Source: Streptomyces violaceoruber | GTDB lineage: Bacteria > Actinomycetota > Actinomycetes > Streptomycetales > Streptomycetaceae | Assembly (NCBI RefSeq): GCF_033406955.1 | Contig: NZ_CP137734.1 | Span: 2,046,001-2,110,000 of the forward strand | DNA length: 64,000 nt | Reading direction: 5' to 3' | Shown: positions 53,247 through 61,105 of the stretch, piece by piece | How positions within the stretch are numbered: the stretch's first letter is position 1 | How the letters are laid out: each line of letters begins with the position of its first letter | Position numbers and translations under genes: made by a program | The notes under the pieces: model-generated | Database searches by the model: none | What the model saw: only the letters and a program-made list of their open reading frames with translations | Told to the model about the DNA's origin: nothing

Positions 53247-54461
53247 ATGCCCGTCCTCACCTCTCCACTCCACATCGCCGTAGTCGGAGGCGGCATCGGC
53301 GGACTGGCCGCCGCGCTGGCGACTGCCCGCGCCGGCCATCGCGTGACGCTCGTGGAGCGGGCCGCCCGCTTCGGCGAGATCGGGGCCGGCCTGCAGCTCG
53401 CCCCGAACGCCTCCCTAGCCCTCGACGAACTCGGCGTACTGCCGGCCGTCCGGGCATCCGCGGTAGCCCCGCCCCGGCTGGTCATGATGGATGCCCTGAC
53501 CGGTGACGAGGTCACCTCCCTCGATCTGCGCAGCTCGGCCTACACCGACCGTTTCGCGCACCCGTACCTGGTCACCCACCGCACCGACCTGCACGCCGCA
53601 CTGCTGACCGCCTGTCAGGAGCACCCGGCCGTCACGCTGCGCACGGGACACACCGTCGCCGAGGCAGACCAGGACGGATCCGGGGTACACCTGCACTTCG
53701 CGGAGGGCCACGCCCCGCTGACGGCCGACGCGGTCGTCGCCGCGGACGGACTGCACTCCCGGCTGCGCCAGGTACTGGTCGGTGACGGGGAACCGGTCTG
53801 CTCGCGCTACGTCGCCTTCCGCGGCGCCCTGCCCACCGGGAAGATGACCGGCCGGATGTCCCAGCACGCCGCCTCGGAAGCGGTGATGGTGTGGACCGGG
53901 CCGCGCATGCACCTGGTGCAGTACCCCGTACGTCGCGGCGAGCTGTACAACCAGGTCGCCGTGTTCGAGAGCGACCACTACACGCCGGATTCCGACGACT
54001 GGGGCACCGAGGCCGAGCTGGAGGAGCGCTTCGCCGGCGCCTGCCGGGCCGTGCGCGACGCGCTGCCGCTCGTCTCCCGCGACCGGCGCTGGCCGCTGTA
54101 CGACCGTGCCCCGATCAGCACCTGGGTGCACGGGCGGATCGCGCTGCTCGGAGACGCCGCCCACCCCATGCTCCAGTACCTCGCGCAGGGCGCCTGCCAG
54201 GCACTGGAGGACGCCGTGGCGCTCGGCCAGGCTCTCGGCCGGAGCGCGGACCCCGCCGAAGCCTTCGCCGCATACGCGGACCGGCGTCGGGAACGGGCGA
54301 CTCTCATCCAGATCAACGCCCGCCGCTTCGGCGAGATCTGCCACCTCGAAGGCATGGGAGCCACCCTGCGCAACATGCTCCTCTCGTCGCGCGGCCCCGA
54401 GGCGTTCGACGACATCTCCTGGGTGTGGACCCCCACCCCCGCACCTGCTCCCGCCCTGTGA
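53247..54461 (+). CDS. 3-hydroxybenzoate 6-hydroxylase-like FAD monooxygenase
   Basis: A 404-aa class A flavin hydroxylase: HIAVVGGGIGGLAAALATAR, DG motif VVAADGLHSRLRQV and GD motif IALLGDAAHPMLQYLAQGA. The overall sequence and its place directly before gentisate dioxygenase indicate conversion of 3-hydroxybenzoate (or salicylate) to gentisate. ATG at 53247 follows GGAGG; the frame upstream crosses the operator. Confidence 0.88.
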   Translation: MPVLTSPLHIAVVGGGIGGLAAALATARAGHRVTLVERAARFGEIGAGLQLAPNASLALDELGVLPAVRASAVAPPRLVMMDALTGDEVTSLDLRSSAYTDRFAHPYLVTHRTDLHAALLTACQEHPAVTLRTGHTVAEADQDGSGVHLHFAEGHAPLTADAVVAADGLHSRLRQVLVGDGEPVCSRYVAFRGALPTGKMTGRMSQHAASEAVMVWTGPRMHLVQYPVRRGELYNQVAVFESDHYTPDSDDWGTEAELEERFAGACRAVRDALPLVSRDRRWPLYDRAPISTWVHGRIALLGDAAHPMLQYLAQGACQALEDAVALGQALGRSADPAEAFAAYADRRRERATLIQINARRFGEICHLEGMGATLRNMLLSSRGPEAFDDISWVWTPTPAPAPAL

Positions 54462-54484
54462 TCCGGCTCGCGTAGGAGGACACT

Positions 54485-55525
54485 ATGACAACCGACGAAC
54501 TCGCCTACAAGGCCCTGGAGGGCCTGGGAGCCGCCCCGCTGTGGCGCTTCTACGGCAACCTGTTCCCCGCCCAGCCCAAGAGCCGCGCCGTCCCCTACCG
54601 CTGGGACTGGCGTGAACTCCGCCCGCATCTGCTGCACTTCTCCAAGACTCTGTCTCTGGAGGAGGCCGAACGACGGGTCCTCATGCTCGTCAACCCCGGC
54701 CTGACCGACCCCCCGGCCACGGTCAACACCCTCTACGCGGGCCTCCAGATCATCCTGCCCGGCGAGACCGCACAGGCACACCGGCACACCTCCAATGCCT
54801 TCCGCTTCATCCTGGAAGGCGACGGTGCCTGGACCACCGTCAACGGCGAGCGGGTCTTCATGGCCCCCGGCGACCTCCTGCTCACTCCCGGCTGGCACTG
54901 GCACGACCACACCCACCGAGGTGACGCGCCGATGATCTGGCTCGACGCCCTCGACTACCCCCTGGTCAACGCCCTGGAAGCCGGCTTCTACGAGCAGTAC
55001 CCGCAGCGGCTCCAGGCCGTGACCAAGCCCGACGACGCCGGCAGCCGCCAGTTCCTGCACGGCCGGCTCACGCCCGCCTGGCTCACCCAGGAGGGCCCCA
55101 ACTCCCCCGTCACCCGGTACACCTGGCAGGAGACGGAGCGCGCTCTGGACGCCGTCGCCGACACGGCCGACGGCAGCGACGTCGACGGTGTCGTCCTGGA
55201 GTACACCAACCCCTGGACCGGGGGACCGGTCATGCCCACCATCGGCTGCCGCGTCCAGCGGCTGCGCCCCGGCTTCGAGGGAGCCGGCCGCCGCCACACG
55301 GCCTCGACCATCTTCAACGTCGTCCGCGGCGAGGGTGCCACGATCGTCGACGGCGAGCGGCTGGAGTGGTCCGAGCACGACACCTTCGCCGTCCCCGGCT
55401 GGGCCTCCTACCGGCACGTCAACACCTCGGCCTCCGCGGACGCCGTCCTCTTCTCCTACAGCGACGAGCCGGTCATGCGCTCCCTCGGCCTCTACCGCAC
55501 CGAAGACGCCGACCCCGGCGCCTGA
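54485..55525 (+). CDS. Gentisate 1,2-dioxygenase
   Basis: A 346-aa bicupin iron dioxygenase that opens gentisate to maleylpyruvate. The first cupin holds the iron histidines in AQAHRHTSNAFRFILEG and LLTPGWHWHDHTH; the second cupin (FNVVRGEGATIVDG) lacks the full metal set, as is normal. It sits 23 bp after the hydroxylase gene with RBS AGGAGG. Confidence 0.94.
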   Translation: MTTDELAYKALEGLGAAPLWRFYGNLFPAQPKSRAVPYRWDWRELRPHLLHFSKTLSLEEAERRVLMLVNPGLTDPPATVNTLYAGLQIILPGETAQAHRHTSNAFRFILEGDGAWTTVNGERVFMAPGDLLLTPGWHWHDHTHRGDAPMIWLDALDYPLVNALEAGFYEQYPQRLQAVTKPDDAGSRQFLHGRLTPAWLTQEGPNSPVTRYTWQETERALDAVADTADGSDVDGVVLEYTNPWTGGPVMPTIGCRVQRLRPGFEGAGRRHTASTIFNVVRGEGATIVDGERLEWSEHDTFAVPGWASYRHVNTSASADAVLFSYSDEPVMRSLGLYRTEDADPGA

Positions 55526-55557
55526 CCCTCCCACCCGACACCCACAAGGAGGCCAGC

Positions 55558-56424
55558 ATGCGTCTGGCACTGTTCAACAAGGGACGCCTCGGACTCGTCG
55601 TCGGTGACGACCTCGTCGACGTGACCGACCAGGTCGCCGGAGCCGACACCGCCGGCCCCGTCGGTGCGCTCCAGCGGTACGTCGAGGCGGTCGCCGACGG
55701 GGAGACGGCCCGTTTCGAAGCAGCCGGCCGGCCCCGCATCCCCCTGGCCGAAGCGGTCCTGGAGGCCCCGCTCCCCCGCCCCGGGAAGATCATCGGCGCG
55801 CCGGTCAACTACCTCGACCACAAGGCCGAGATGGAGTACACCACCTCGGTGGCCGACCTCGGTGTGTTCCTCAAGGCGAACTCCTCCGTCATCGGCCCGG
55901 GCCAGGACATCCTCCTCCCCTACTCCGACAAGCGCACCGACCAGGAAGGCGAACTGGGCGTCGTCATCGGCCGCACTGCCTCGCACGTGAGCACGGACGA
56001 AGCCCTGGACCACGTCTTCGGCTACACCTGCGTCCTGGACATCACCGTCCGCTCCGGCGAGGACCGCTCCACCCGCAAGTCTTTCGACACGTTCACCCCG
56101 CTCGGCCCCTGGATCGTGACCGCCGACGAGATCCCGGACCCGGACGCCCTCGACCTGCGCTGCGACGTCGGCGGCACCACCCGGCAGCGCACCAACACGA
56201 CGGACCTCATCTTCGGCGTCCGCGAACTGATCGCCTACACCTCCTCCGTCATGACCCTGCACCCGGGCGACGTGATCGCGACCGGCACCCCGGCCGGAGT
56301 GGGACCGCTCAGCCACGGAGACCGCGTGGTCCTGGACATCGAGAAGGTCGGTCGCCTGGAGGTCGGTGTCGACGGCTCCCGTGCCACCCCCTACGACCAG
56401 CGCCCCGGCCACCGCGGCCGCTGA
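55558..56424 (+). CDS. Fumarylpyruvate/acylpyruvate hydrolase (FAH family)
   Basis: A 288-aa FAH-fold hydrolase: PGKIIGAPVNYLDHKAEM, RTDQEGELGVVIGR and GYTCVLDITVRSGED give the metal site, and VMTLHPGDVIATGTPAG closes the domain. It follows gentisate dioxygenase, so it should split maleylpyruvate or fumarylpyruvate into pyruvate and a C4 dicarboxylate. A maleylpyruvate isomerase gene is absent, suggesting direct hydrolysis or an isomerase elsewhere. Confidence 0.9.
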   Translation: MRLALFNKGRLGLVVGDDLVDVTDQVAGADTAGPVGALQRYVEAVADGETARFEAAGRPRIPLAEAVLEAPLPRPGKIIGAPVNYLDHKAEMEYTTSVADLGVFLKANSSVIGPGQDILLPYSDKRTDQEGELGVVIGRTASHVSTDEALDHVFGYTCVLDITVRSGEDRSTRKSFDTFTPLGPWIVTADEIPDPDALDLRCDVGGTTRQRTNTTDLIFGVRELIAYTSSVMTLHPGDVIATGTPAGVGPLSHGDRVVLDIEKVGRLEVGVDGSRATPYDQRPGHRGR

Positions 56425-56520
56425 CCGCCGCTCGCCGCCAGGTGGTGCCGGCACTCGTAGACTCCCCCCACCGGCCGGCACCCGGCCGGCACCACCCCGG
56501 CGACAGACGGACGGAAGACT

Positions 56521-56970
56521 GTGGCGCACGCACTGGAACTGCACAACTACGTCGGACACCTGATCCGACGCGCGGAACAGGTGCACACCGCCCTGTGGTA
56601 CCGGCACGTGTCCAGGGAGATCACCTCCCAGCAGTTCGCCGTCCTCAACGCCCTCAGCCGTGACCCCGGCATCGACCAACGCACCCTGGCGCGCTTCACC
56701 TCACTGGACCGTTCGACGGTCAACCACATCGTCCGCCGGCTTACCGAGCAGCACTACGTCAGTCAGGTACGCGACGAGGAGGACCGTCGGCGGACCTTGC
56801 TGAGTCTCACCGATCAGGGAGCCGAACTGCTCGACTCCCTGATCGGTCCGGCCGAGGCCGTCAACGAGCAACTGCTCGAGGCGCTTCCCGGTGACGAACG
56901 CAAGCTGGCCGTCGACGTCCTTCGCAAGATCGCGTCGCTGGACGCCGAGGCACTCAGCGACGGCCAGTGA
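56521..56970 (+). CDS. MarR-family regulator
   Basis: A 149-aa winged-helix regulator: VLNALSRDPGIDQRTLARFT, SLDRSTVNHIVRRLTEQHYV and the wing RDEEDRRRTLLSLTDQG. MarR proteins with aromatic ligands commonly repress gentisate or protocatechuate operons. The start is GTG at 56521. Likely candidate for the palindrome at 53154-53180. Confidence 0.93.
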   Translation: MAHALELHNYVGHLIRRAEQVHTALWYRHVSREITSQQFAVLNALSRDPGIDQRTLARFTSLDRSTVNHIVRRLTEQHYVSQVRDEEDRRRTLLSLTDQGAELLDSLIGPAEAVNEQLLEALPGDERKLAVDVLRKIASLDAEALSDGQ

Positions 56971-57017
56971 GCTCGGTGAAGCGCGGGACGTCCAGGTAGC
57001 GAGGAAGGACTCACGCC

Positions 57018-57833
57018 TTGACCCGTCACACCCTGCGCAGCGCGCCTTCCTCCCCTTCCCCGCAGGAATCCGGTTCCCCGCCCGCCACCGCAACAGGGCC
57101 CGTCATCGGCCGGGCTCTGCGCATCCTCGGTGCCTTCAGCGCACAACGTCCTCACCTGTCCCTGAGCGAGCTGGCCCGGCGATCAGGTCTGCCCGTGTCC
57201 ACCGTGCACCGCATGCTGGGTGACCTGCTCGTGTGGGGCGCTCTGGAACGCGACGCGCAAGGCCGCTACCGCATCGGGCTGCGGCTGTGGGAGGTCGCAT
57301 CCTTGGCTCCGCGCAGTCAAGGGCTGCGCGAGCGCGCACTGCCCTACCTGGAAGACCTCTCCTCCCTCGTCCGTGAGAACGTCCAGCTCGCCGTCCGTGA
57401 CGCAAGCGAGGTGGTCTTCATCGAACGCATCGCGCCGAGCTGTGCCGTGCCCACGCTGACACGAGTGGGAGGACGGCTGGGCATCACCACGACAGCGGCT
57501 GGACTGGTGCTGCTCGCTCACGCACCGGCAGCCGTTCAGGAGGAAGCTCTCGCGCGGACGATACCCCGGCACACCCCGTTCACGCTCACCGACAGCGGCC
57601 GGCTCAGGGCGGTCCTCGCCCAGGCACGCACGTGCGGCTACGCGGTCAGCGACCGGCAACTGTCCACCGACACCCTCTCCGTCGCCGCGCCCGTCACCAC
57701 CGACGACGGCGAGGTGACCGCAGCCGTCTCCGCGGTGGTCCGGCACGGGTCCACGTCCGTCGGAGCGCTCGCCGATCTGGTCCGCTCATGCGGCCGCGCC
57801 ATTTCGCGAGCTCTTGACACACCCGACCTCTGA
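57018..57833 (+). CDS. IclR-family regulator
   Basis: A 271-aa regulator with an N-terminal winged helix (LSLSELARRSGLPVSTVHRM) and a GAF-like effector domain (ENVQLAVRDASEVVFIERIA). The first 25 residues are a Pro/Ser-rich tail from the TTG start at 57018; a later start is possible. It lies between the MarR gene and the transporter gene, typical of aromatic-acid operons controlled by PcaR/PobR-like activators or repressors. Confidence 0.9.
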   Translation: MTRHTLRSAPSSPSPQESGSPPATATGPVIGRALRILGAFSAQRPHLSLSELARRSGLPVSTVHRMLGDLLVWGALERDAQGRYRIGLRLWEVASLAPRSQGLRERALPYLEDLSSLVRENVQLAVRDASEVVFIERIAPSCAVPTLTRVGGRLGITTTAAGLVLLAHAPAAVQEEALARTIPRHTPFTLTDSGRLRAVLAQARTCGYAVSDRQLSTDTLSVAAPVTTDDGEVTAAVSAVVRHGSTSVGALADLVRSCGRAISRALDTPDL

Positions 57834-58043
57834 AGGACATCGGCCCGCCACACTTGTTTCCCGGCATCCGGGAAACCACCTGGCCGCGCGAGAGCGCCGC
57901 TCGCACCATGACTGCTCCCACTGCCGAACCCGAGGCTGCCGCCCACGGCGCGCCGACGAGCCGGTTCGGCCATCCCGCAGTCGACAACGGAGTGCTGCCA
58001 TGGAGAAGTGCCCCCACCGCCCCACCGCCCCGCAGGCCGTCCG

Positions 58044-59393
58044 GTGACCGCCCGCCTCACGCAGGCCCTGGACGACGGGCCCATGAGCCGCTTCCAGTGG
58101 GGTGCGATCGCCATCTGCGTGCTGCTCAACACCCTTGACGGCTTCGACGTGCTGGTCATGTCCTTCACCGGGAAGACGATCTCCGGCGAGTGGCACCTCG
58201 ATGCCGGTACCCTCGGGCTGCTGCTGAGCAGCGGGCTGGCGGGCATGGCGTTGGGCGCCCTGCTCATCGCTCCCCAGGCCGACCGGATCGGCCGGCGCCC
58301 CGTCATCCTGGCCGGCCTGGCCCTCGCAGCCGCGGGCATGCTGCTGTCCTCGGTCAGTCAGAACTGGCAGCAGTTGGGGGCGCTGCGCCTGCTCACAGGC
58401 GTCGGCATCGGCGCCGTTCTCGCCTGCAGCAACGTCATCGCCGGTGAGTTCGCCTCCCGCCGCTGGCGCGGTCTGGCCGTCAGCCTCAACTCCACCGGGT
58501 ACGCCGTGGGAGCGACAATCGGCGGCGTCTCTTCGGTCGCCCTCATCGACCGCTACGGCTGGCGCTCGGTGTTCCTGGCCGGCGGACTCGCCACCCTGGC
58601 CGTCATTCCCCTTGCCTTCCGTCTCCTGCCGGAATCGCTCGACTTCCTCCTCAGCAGGAGACCCGCCAATGCCCTGAGCCGTGTCAACGAGCTGGCCCGC
58701 CGCATGGGGCAGCCACACCTGTCCACGCTCCCGGACAAGGAACCGACGACGCTCACCTCCGCAGGCGGGTTCCGCCGCCTTCTGGCGCCGGATCTCCGCC
58801 GCCCCACCCTGGTGCTGTGGGGTGCCTTCTTCCTCGTCATGGCCGCCTTCTACTTCGTCACAAGCTGGACGCCGACTCTCCTCGTGGAGGCCGGGATGTC
58901 CGCGACACAGAGCCTGACCGGCGGAACGCTGCTCAACCTGGGCGGTGTCTTCGGCACCGCACTCCTGGGCGCACTGGCCGCGCGGTACGCGCTCGGCAGC
59001 GTCCTGCGTACCTACCTCTTCGTGTCCGCAGCACTCGCCGTGGCCTTCGCGGCCTCCACCGACACACTCGTCCTGGCCTTCTGCATCGGAGCGGTCATCG
59101 GAGTCGCGGTCAACGGCTGCATCGCCGGCCTCTACGCCCTGACGCCGAGCGTCTATCCGGCGCCGCTGCGGGCGACAGGTGTGGGAGCGGCGATCAGTGT
59201 CGGCCGCGTGGGTGCCATCATCGCACCCACCACGGCTGGCTGGCTGCTGGACGCGGGCTGGACACCACTGGCCCTGTACATCACGACGGGTGCGGTGTTC
59301 TGCGCGGCCGGCTTGCTTCTGCTGGCCATGCGTGCAGAACAGCCGACAGCAAAGGTCGCGCGCGGCTCCGAGCGGACATCGACGCCCCTATGA
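58044..59393 (+). CDS. Aromatic-acid:H+ symporter (MFS, AAHS family)
   Basis: A 449-aa major-facilitator protein with twelve helices. The AAHS signature appears early (LLNTLDGFDVLVMSFTGKTI, helix 1 with Asp), and loop 2-3 is APQADRIGRRPVILAGL. It should import 3-hydroxybenzoate, gentisate or a similar acid for the upstream pathway. GTG at 58044 is preferred. GTG at 58008 is an alternative that adds 12 Pro-rich residues. It is the last intact gene before the island boundary. Confidence 0.85.
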   Translation: MTARLTQALDDGPMSRFQWGAIAICVLLNTLDGFDVLVMSFTGKTISGEWHLDAGTLGLLLSSGLAGMALGALLIAPQADRIGRRPVILAGLALAAAGMLLSSVSQNWQQLGALRLLTGVGIGAVLACSNVIAGEFASRRWRGLAVSLNSTGYAVGATIGGVSSVALIDRYGWRSVFLAGGLATLAVIPLAFRLLPESLDFLLSRRPANALSRVNELARRMGQPHLSTLPDKEPTTLTSAGGFRRLLAPDLRRPTLVLWGAFFLVMAAFYFVTSWTPTLLVEAGMSATQSLTGGTLLNLGGVFGTALLGALAARYALGSVLRTYLFVSAALAVAFAASTDTLVLAFCIGAVIGVAVNGCIAGLYALTPSVYPAPLRATGVGAAISVGRVGAIIAPTTAGWLLDAGWTPLALYITTGAVFCAAGLLLLAMRAEQPTAKVARGSERTSTPL

Positions 59394-59395
59394 CC

Positions 59396-59435
59396 GGTAT
59401 CACGTGGCGCGGTCGAGTCCCGTGCTCCAAAAGCG
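59396..59435 (+). repeat. 40-bp direct repeat, right copy
   Basis: Pairs with 7822-7861 (32 of 40 bases). It contains GCGGTCGAGTCCCGTGCTCC, like a tRNA T-arm and 3' stem, but no complete tRNA surrounds it. Confidence 0.4.
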
Positions 59436-59492
59436 TGGGCCAAAGATAGCGGCTCGCAGCGCCTGCGGAGGCACAGCAGAGACTTCCGCTTC

Positions 59493-59514
59493 GAGCGTCA
59501 TCCGAGCGTCAAGA
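59493..59514 (+). repeat. Arm repeat of att-like site C
   Basis: GAGCGTCA, three bases, then GAGCGTCAAGA. It lies only on the left of the functional gene end. The box spacing to 59572 is 68 bp instead of 80. No right-hand arm exists because native coding sequence follows. Confidence 0.7.
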
Positions 59515-59616
59515 ATTTCCGAAAGCCCTTCTGAGGGCGTCGCCCATGCAGAGACCTCACTCACGAACTCGCAGGTCAGCGATCTACAAAAATCGATCCG
59601 TCACTGAAACCGTTCC

Positions 59617-59739
59617 ACTTCGGAAAACAGGTCGAGCACCGTCGAGCACACCTGAAGAACCCGATAAAACCGCAGGTCAGAGCCCCTTCTGGGCAGGCTC
59701 AAGAATCGCCACGCACTCCACGTGCGACGTCATCGGAAA
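59617..59739 (-). repeat. Att-like core C within the functional RNA methyltransferase gene
   Basis: Identical over 123 bp to 29073-29195. It covers the last 21 codons and stop of the methyltransferase gene plus 60 bp of 3' flank, the presumed attB-type site. Boxes at 59572 and 59673 are 101 bp apart. Confidence 0.9.
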
Positions 59740-61053
59740 CAGATCGAACACCCGCAGCGTCCGCACCCGGTACCCCCCGTCCTGGAAGTACCCCAGGTCC
59801 CGGGCCAGCGCGGCCGGGTCGCAGGCCACGTAGGCGATCCTGCGGGCGCCCAGGGTCGAGAGGTGCTGGACCGTCTTGCGGCCGGCGCCGGCGCGGGGCG
59901 GGTCGAGGACGATGAGGTCGACCTCGTCGATGCCGGTGCGGGGCAGGACGGACTCGACCTTGCCCTGCTCGATGCGGACGCGGTCGAAGGCGGCGAGGTT
60001 GTGGCGGGCGTCCTCGACGGCGCGCTTGCCGGACTCGATGCCGAGGACCGCTCCCTGGTCCCCGACGCGGTCGGCCAGGGCGCCGGCGAAGAGGCCGACG
60101 CCGCAGTAGAGGTCCAGGGCCATGTCGCCCTTGCGGGGCAGCAGGCCCTGCATGACCGCGGTGACCAGGGTGTCGGCGGCCTTCGGGTGGACCTGCCAGA
60201 AGCCGCCGGAGCCGACGCGGTAGGTGCGGTCGTCGGCGCGCTCGCGGACGAAGGGGCGGCCGTGGACGCGGTGGACGCCGCCGTCCTTCTCCCCGACGCG
60301 CATGACCGAGACCGGGCGGTCCAGTTCGACGATGGGGAGGCGGGCGCCGGGGCGCGGGGTCAGGATGACCTGGCGGTCCTGGGAGCCCGTCGCCGCGATC
60401 GCCTCGACCGTCGCCATGCCGGGCCAGTCACGGCGCTCGATGCCCAGTTCGCTGACGCCCTCCGCCGCGATCATGCAGTGGTCGATCGGCTCGATCTCGT
60501 GGGAGCGGTGGCGGCGCAGACCGGCGCGACCGTCGGCGTCCACCGCGAACTGCACGCGCGTGCGCCACGACGGGACCTGGCCGGCCGGCAGCTTGTCGCC
60601 CTCGGCCGGCATCACCGTGCCGTCCCAGCCGGCCTCCTCCGGGGTGAGACCCGCCAGGCGCTGCAACTGCTCGGCGACCACCTCGCCCTTCAGGCGTCGC
60701 TGGGCGCCCGGCTTGGCGTGCTGCCAGTCGCAGCCGCCGCAGCGGCCGGGGCCGGCGAAGGGGCAGGGGGCTTCGATGCGGTCCTTGGAGGGGTCCAGGA
60801 TCTCGACCGCGTCCGCCCGCAGGAAGCGGGCACCCTCCTCGCCCTCCGTCACCCGGGCCACGACCCGCTCGCCGGGCAGCGTGTGCCGGACGAACAGCAC
60901 CTGGCCCTCGGACGTGCGGGCGATGCAGTGGCCGCCGTGGGCGACGGGGCCGACCTCGACCTCGTACTCCTCGCCCACCAGCGAGACCGGCTCCGAGACC
61001 GGCTCCGCGACCGCTCGCTGTTCCGCCTGCGACTTCTTCGGTTCTGCCTGCAT
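59677..61053 (-). CDS. TRAM-domain RumA/TrmA-type RNA (uracil-5-)methyltransferase
   Basis: A 458-aa SAM-dependent enzyme. An N-terminal TRAM domain (EYEVEVGPVAHGGHCIA) is followed by an Fe-S-type cysteine cluster (CPFAGPGRCGGCDWQH), the SAM motif LDLYCGVGLFAG, DPPRAGAG and the catalytic Cys in YVACDPAALARDL. It would methylate uridine in rRNA or tRNA. I chose ATG at 61053 because the TRAM region follows closely. Its extreme 3' end is duplicated at 29.1 and 13.2 kb, making it the apparent integration site. Confidence 0.92.
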   Translation of the reverse strand: MQAEPKKSQAEQRAVAEPVSEPVSLVGEEYEVEVGPVAHGGHCIARTSEGQVLFVRHTLPGERVVARVTEGEEGARFLRADAVEILDPSKDRIEAPCPFAGPGRCGGCDWQHAKPGAQRRLKGEVVAEQLQRLAGLTPEEAGWDGTVMPAEGDKLPAGQVPSWRTRVQFAVDADGRAGLRRHRSHEIEPIDHCMIAAEGVSELGIERRDWPGMATVEAIAATGSQDRQVILTPRPGARLPIVELDRPVSVMRVGEKDGGVHRVHGRPFVRERADDRTYRVGSGGFWQVHPKAADTLVTAVMQGLLPRKGDMALDLYCGVGLFAGALADRVGDQGAVLGIESGKRAVEDARHNLAAFDRVRIEQGKVESVLPRTGIDEVDLIVLDPPRAGAGRKTVQHLSTLGARRIAYVACDPAALARDLGYFQDGGYRVRTLRVFDLFPMTSHVECVAILEPAQKGL

Positions 61054-61105
61054 GGCGGGGTGACTCCAGAGAACGGGGGGATGACAGGGACAACAGCCGT
61101 CCAGT

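Larger units (their letters stand above)
59394..59676. other. Island boundary between transporter and RNA methyltransferase genes
   Basis: 283 bp holding the right copy of the 40-bp T-arm-like repeat, the left arm repeat of att-like site C, a CAGGTCAG box at 59572-59579 and the 3' flank of the methyltransferase gene. Confidence 0.6.

Noticed and set aside
43827..56424. Antibiotic biosynthesis cluster
   Set aside because: No synthase, carrier protein or tailoring set; the enzymes are those of ring catabolism.
59396..59435. tRNA gene
   Set aside because: Only a T-arm-like piece; no acceptor, D or anticodon stem can be built.
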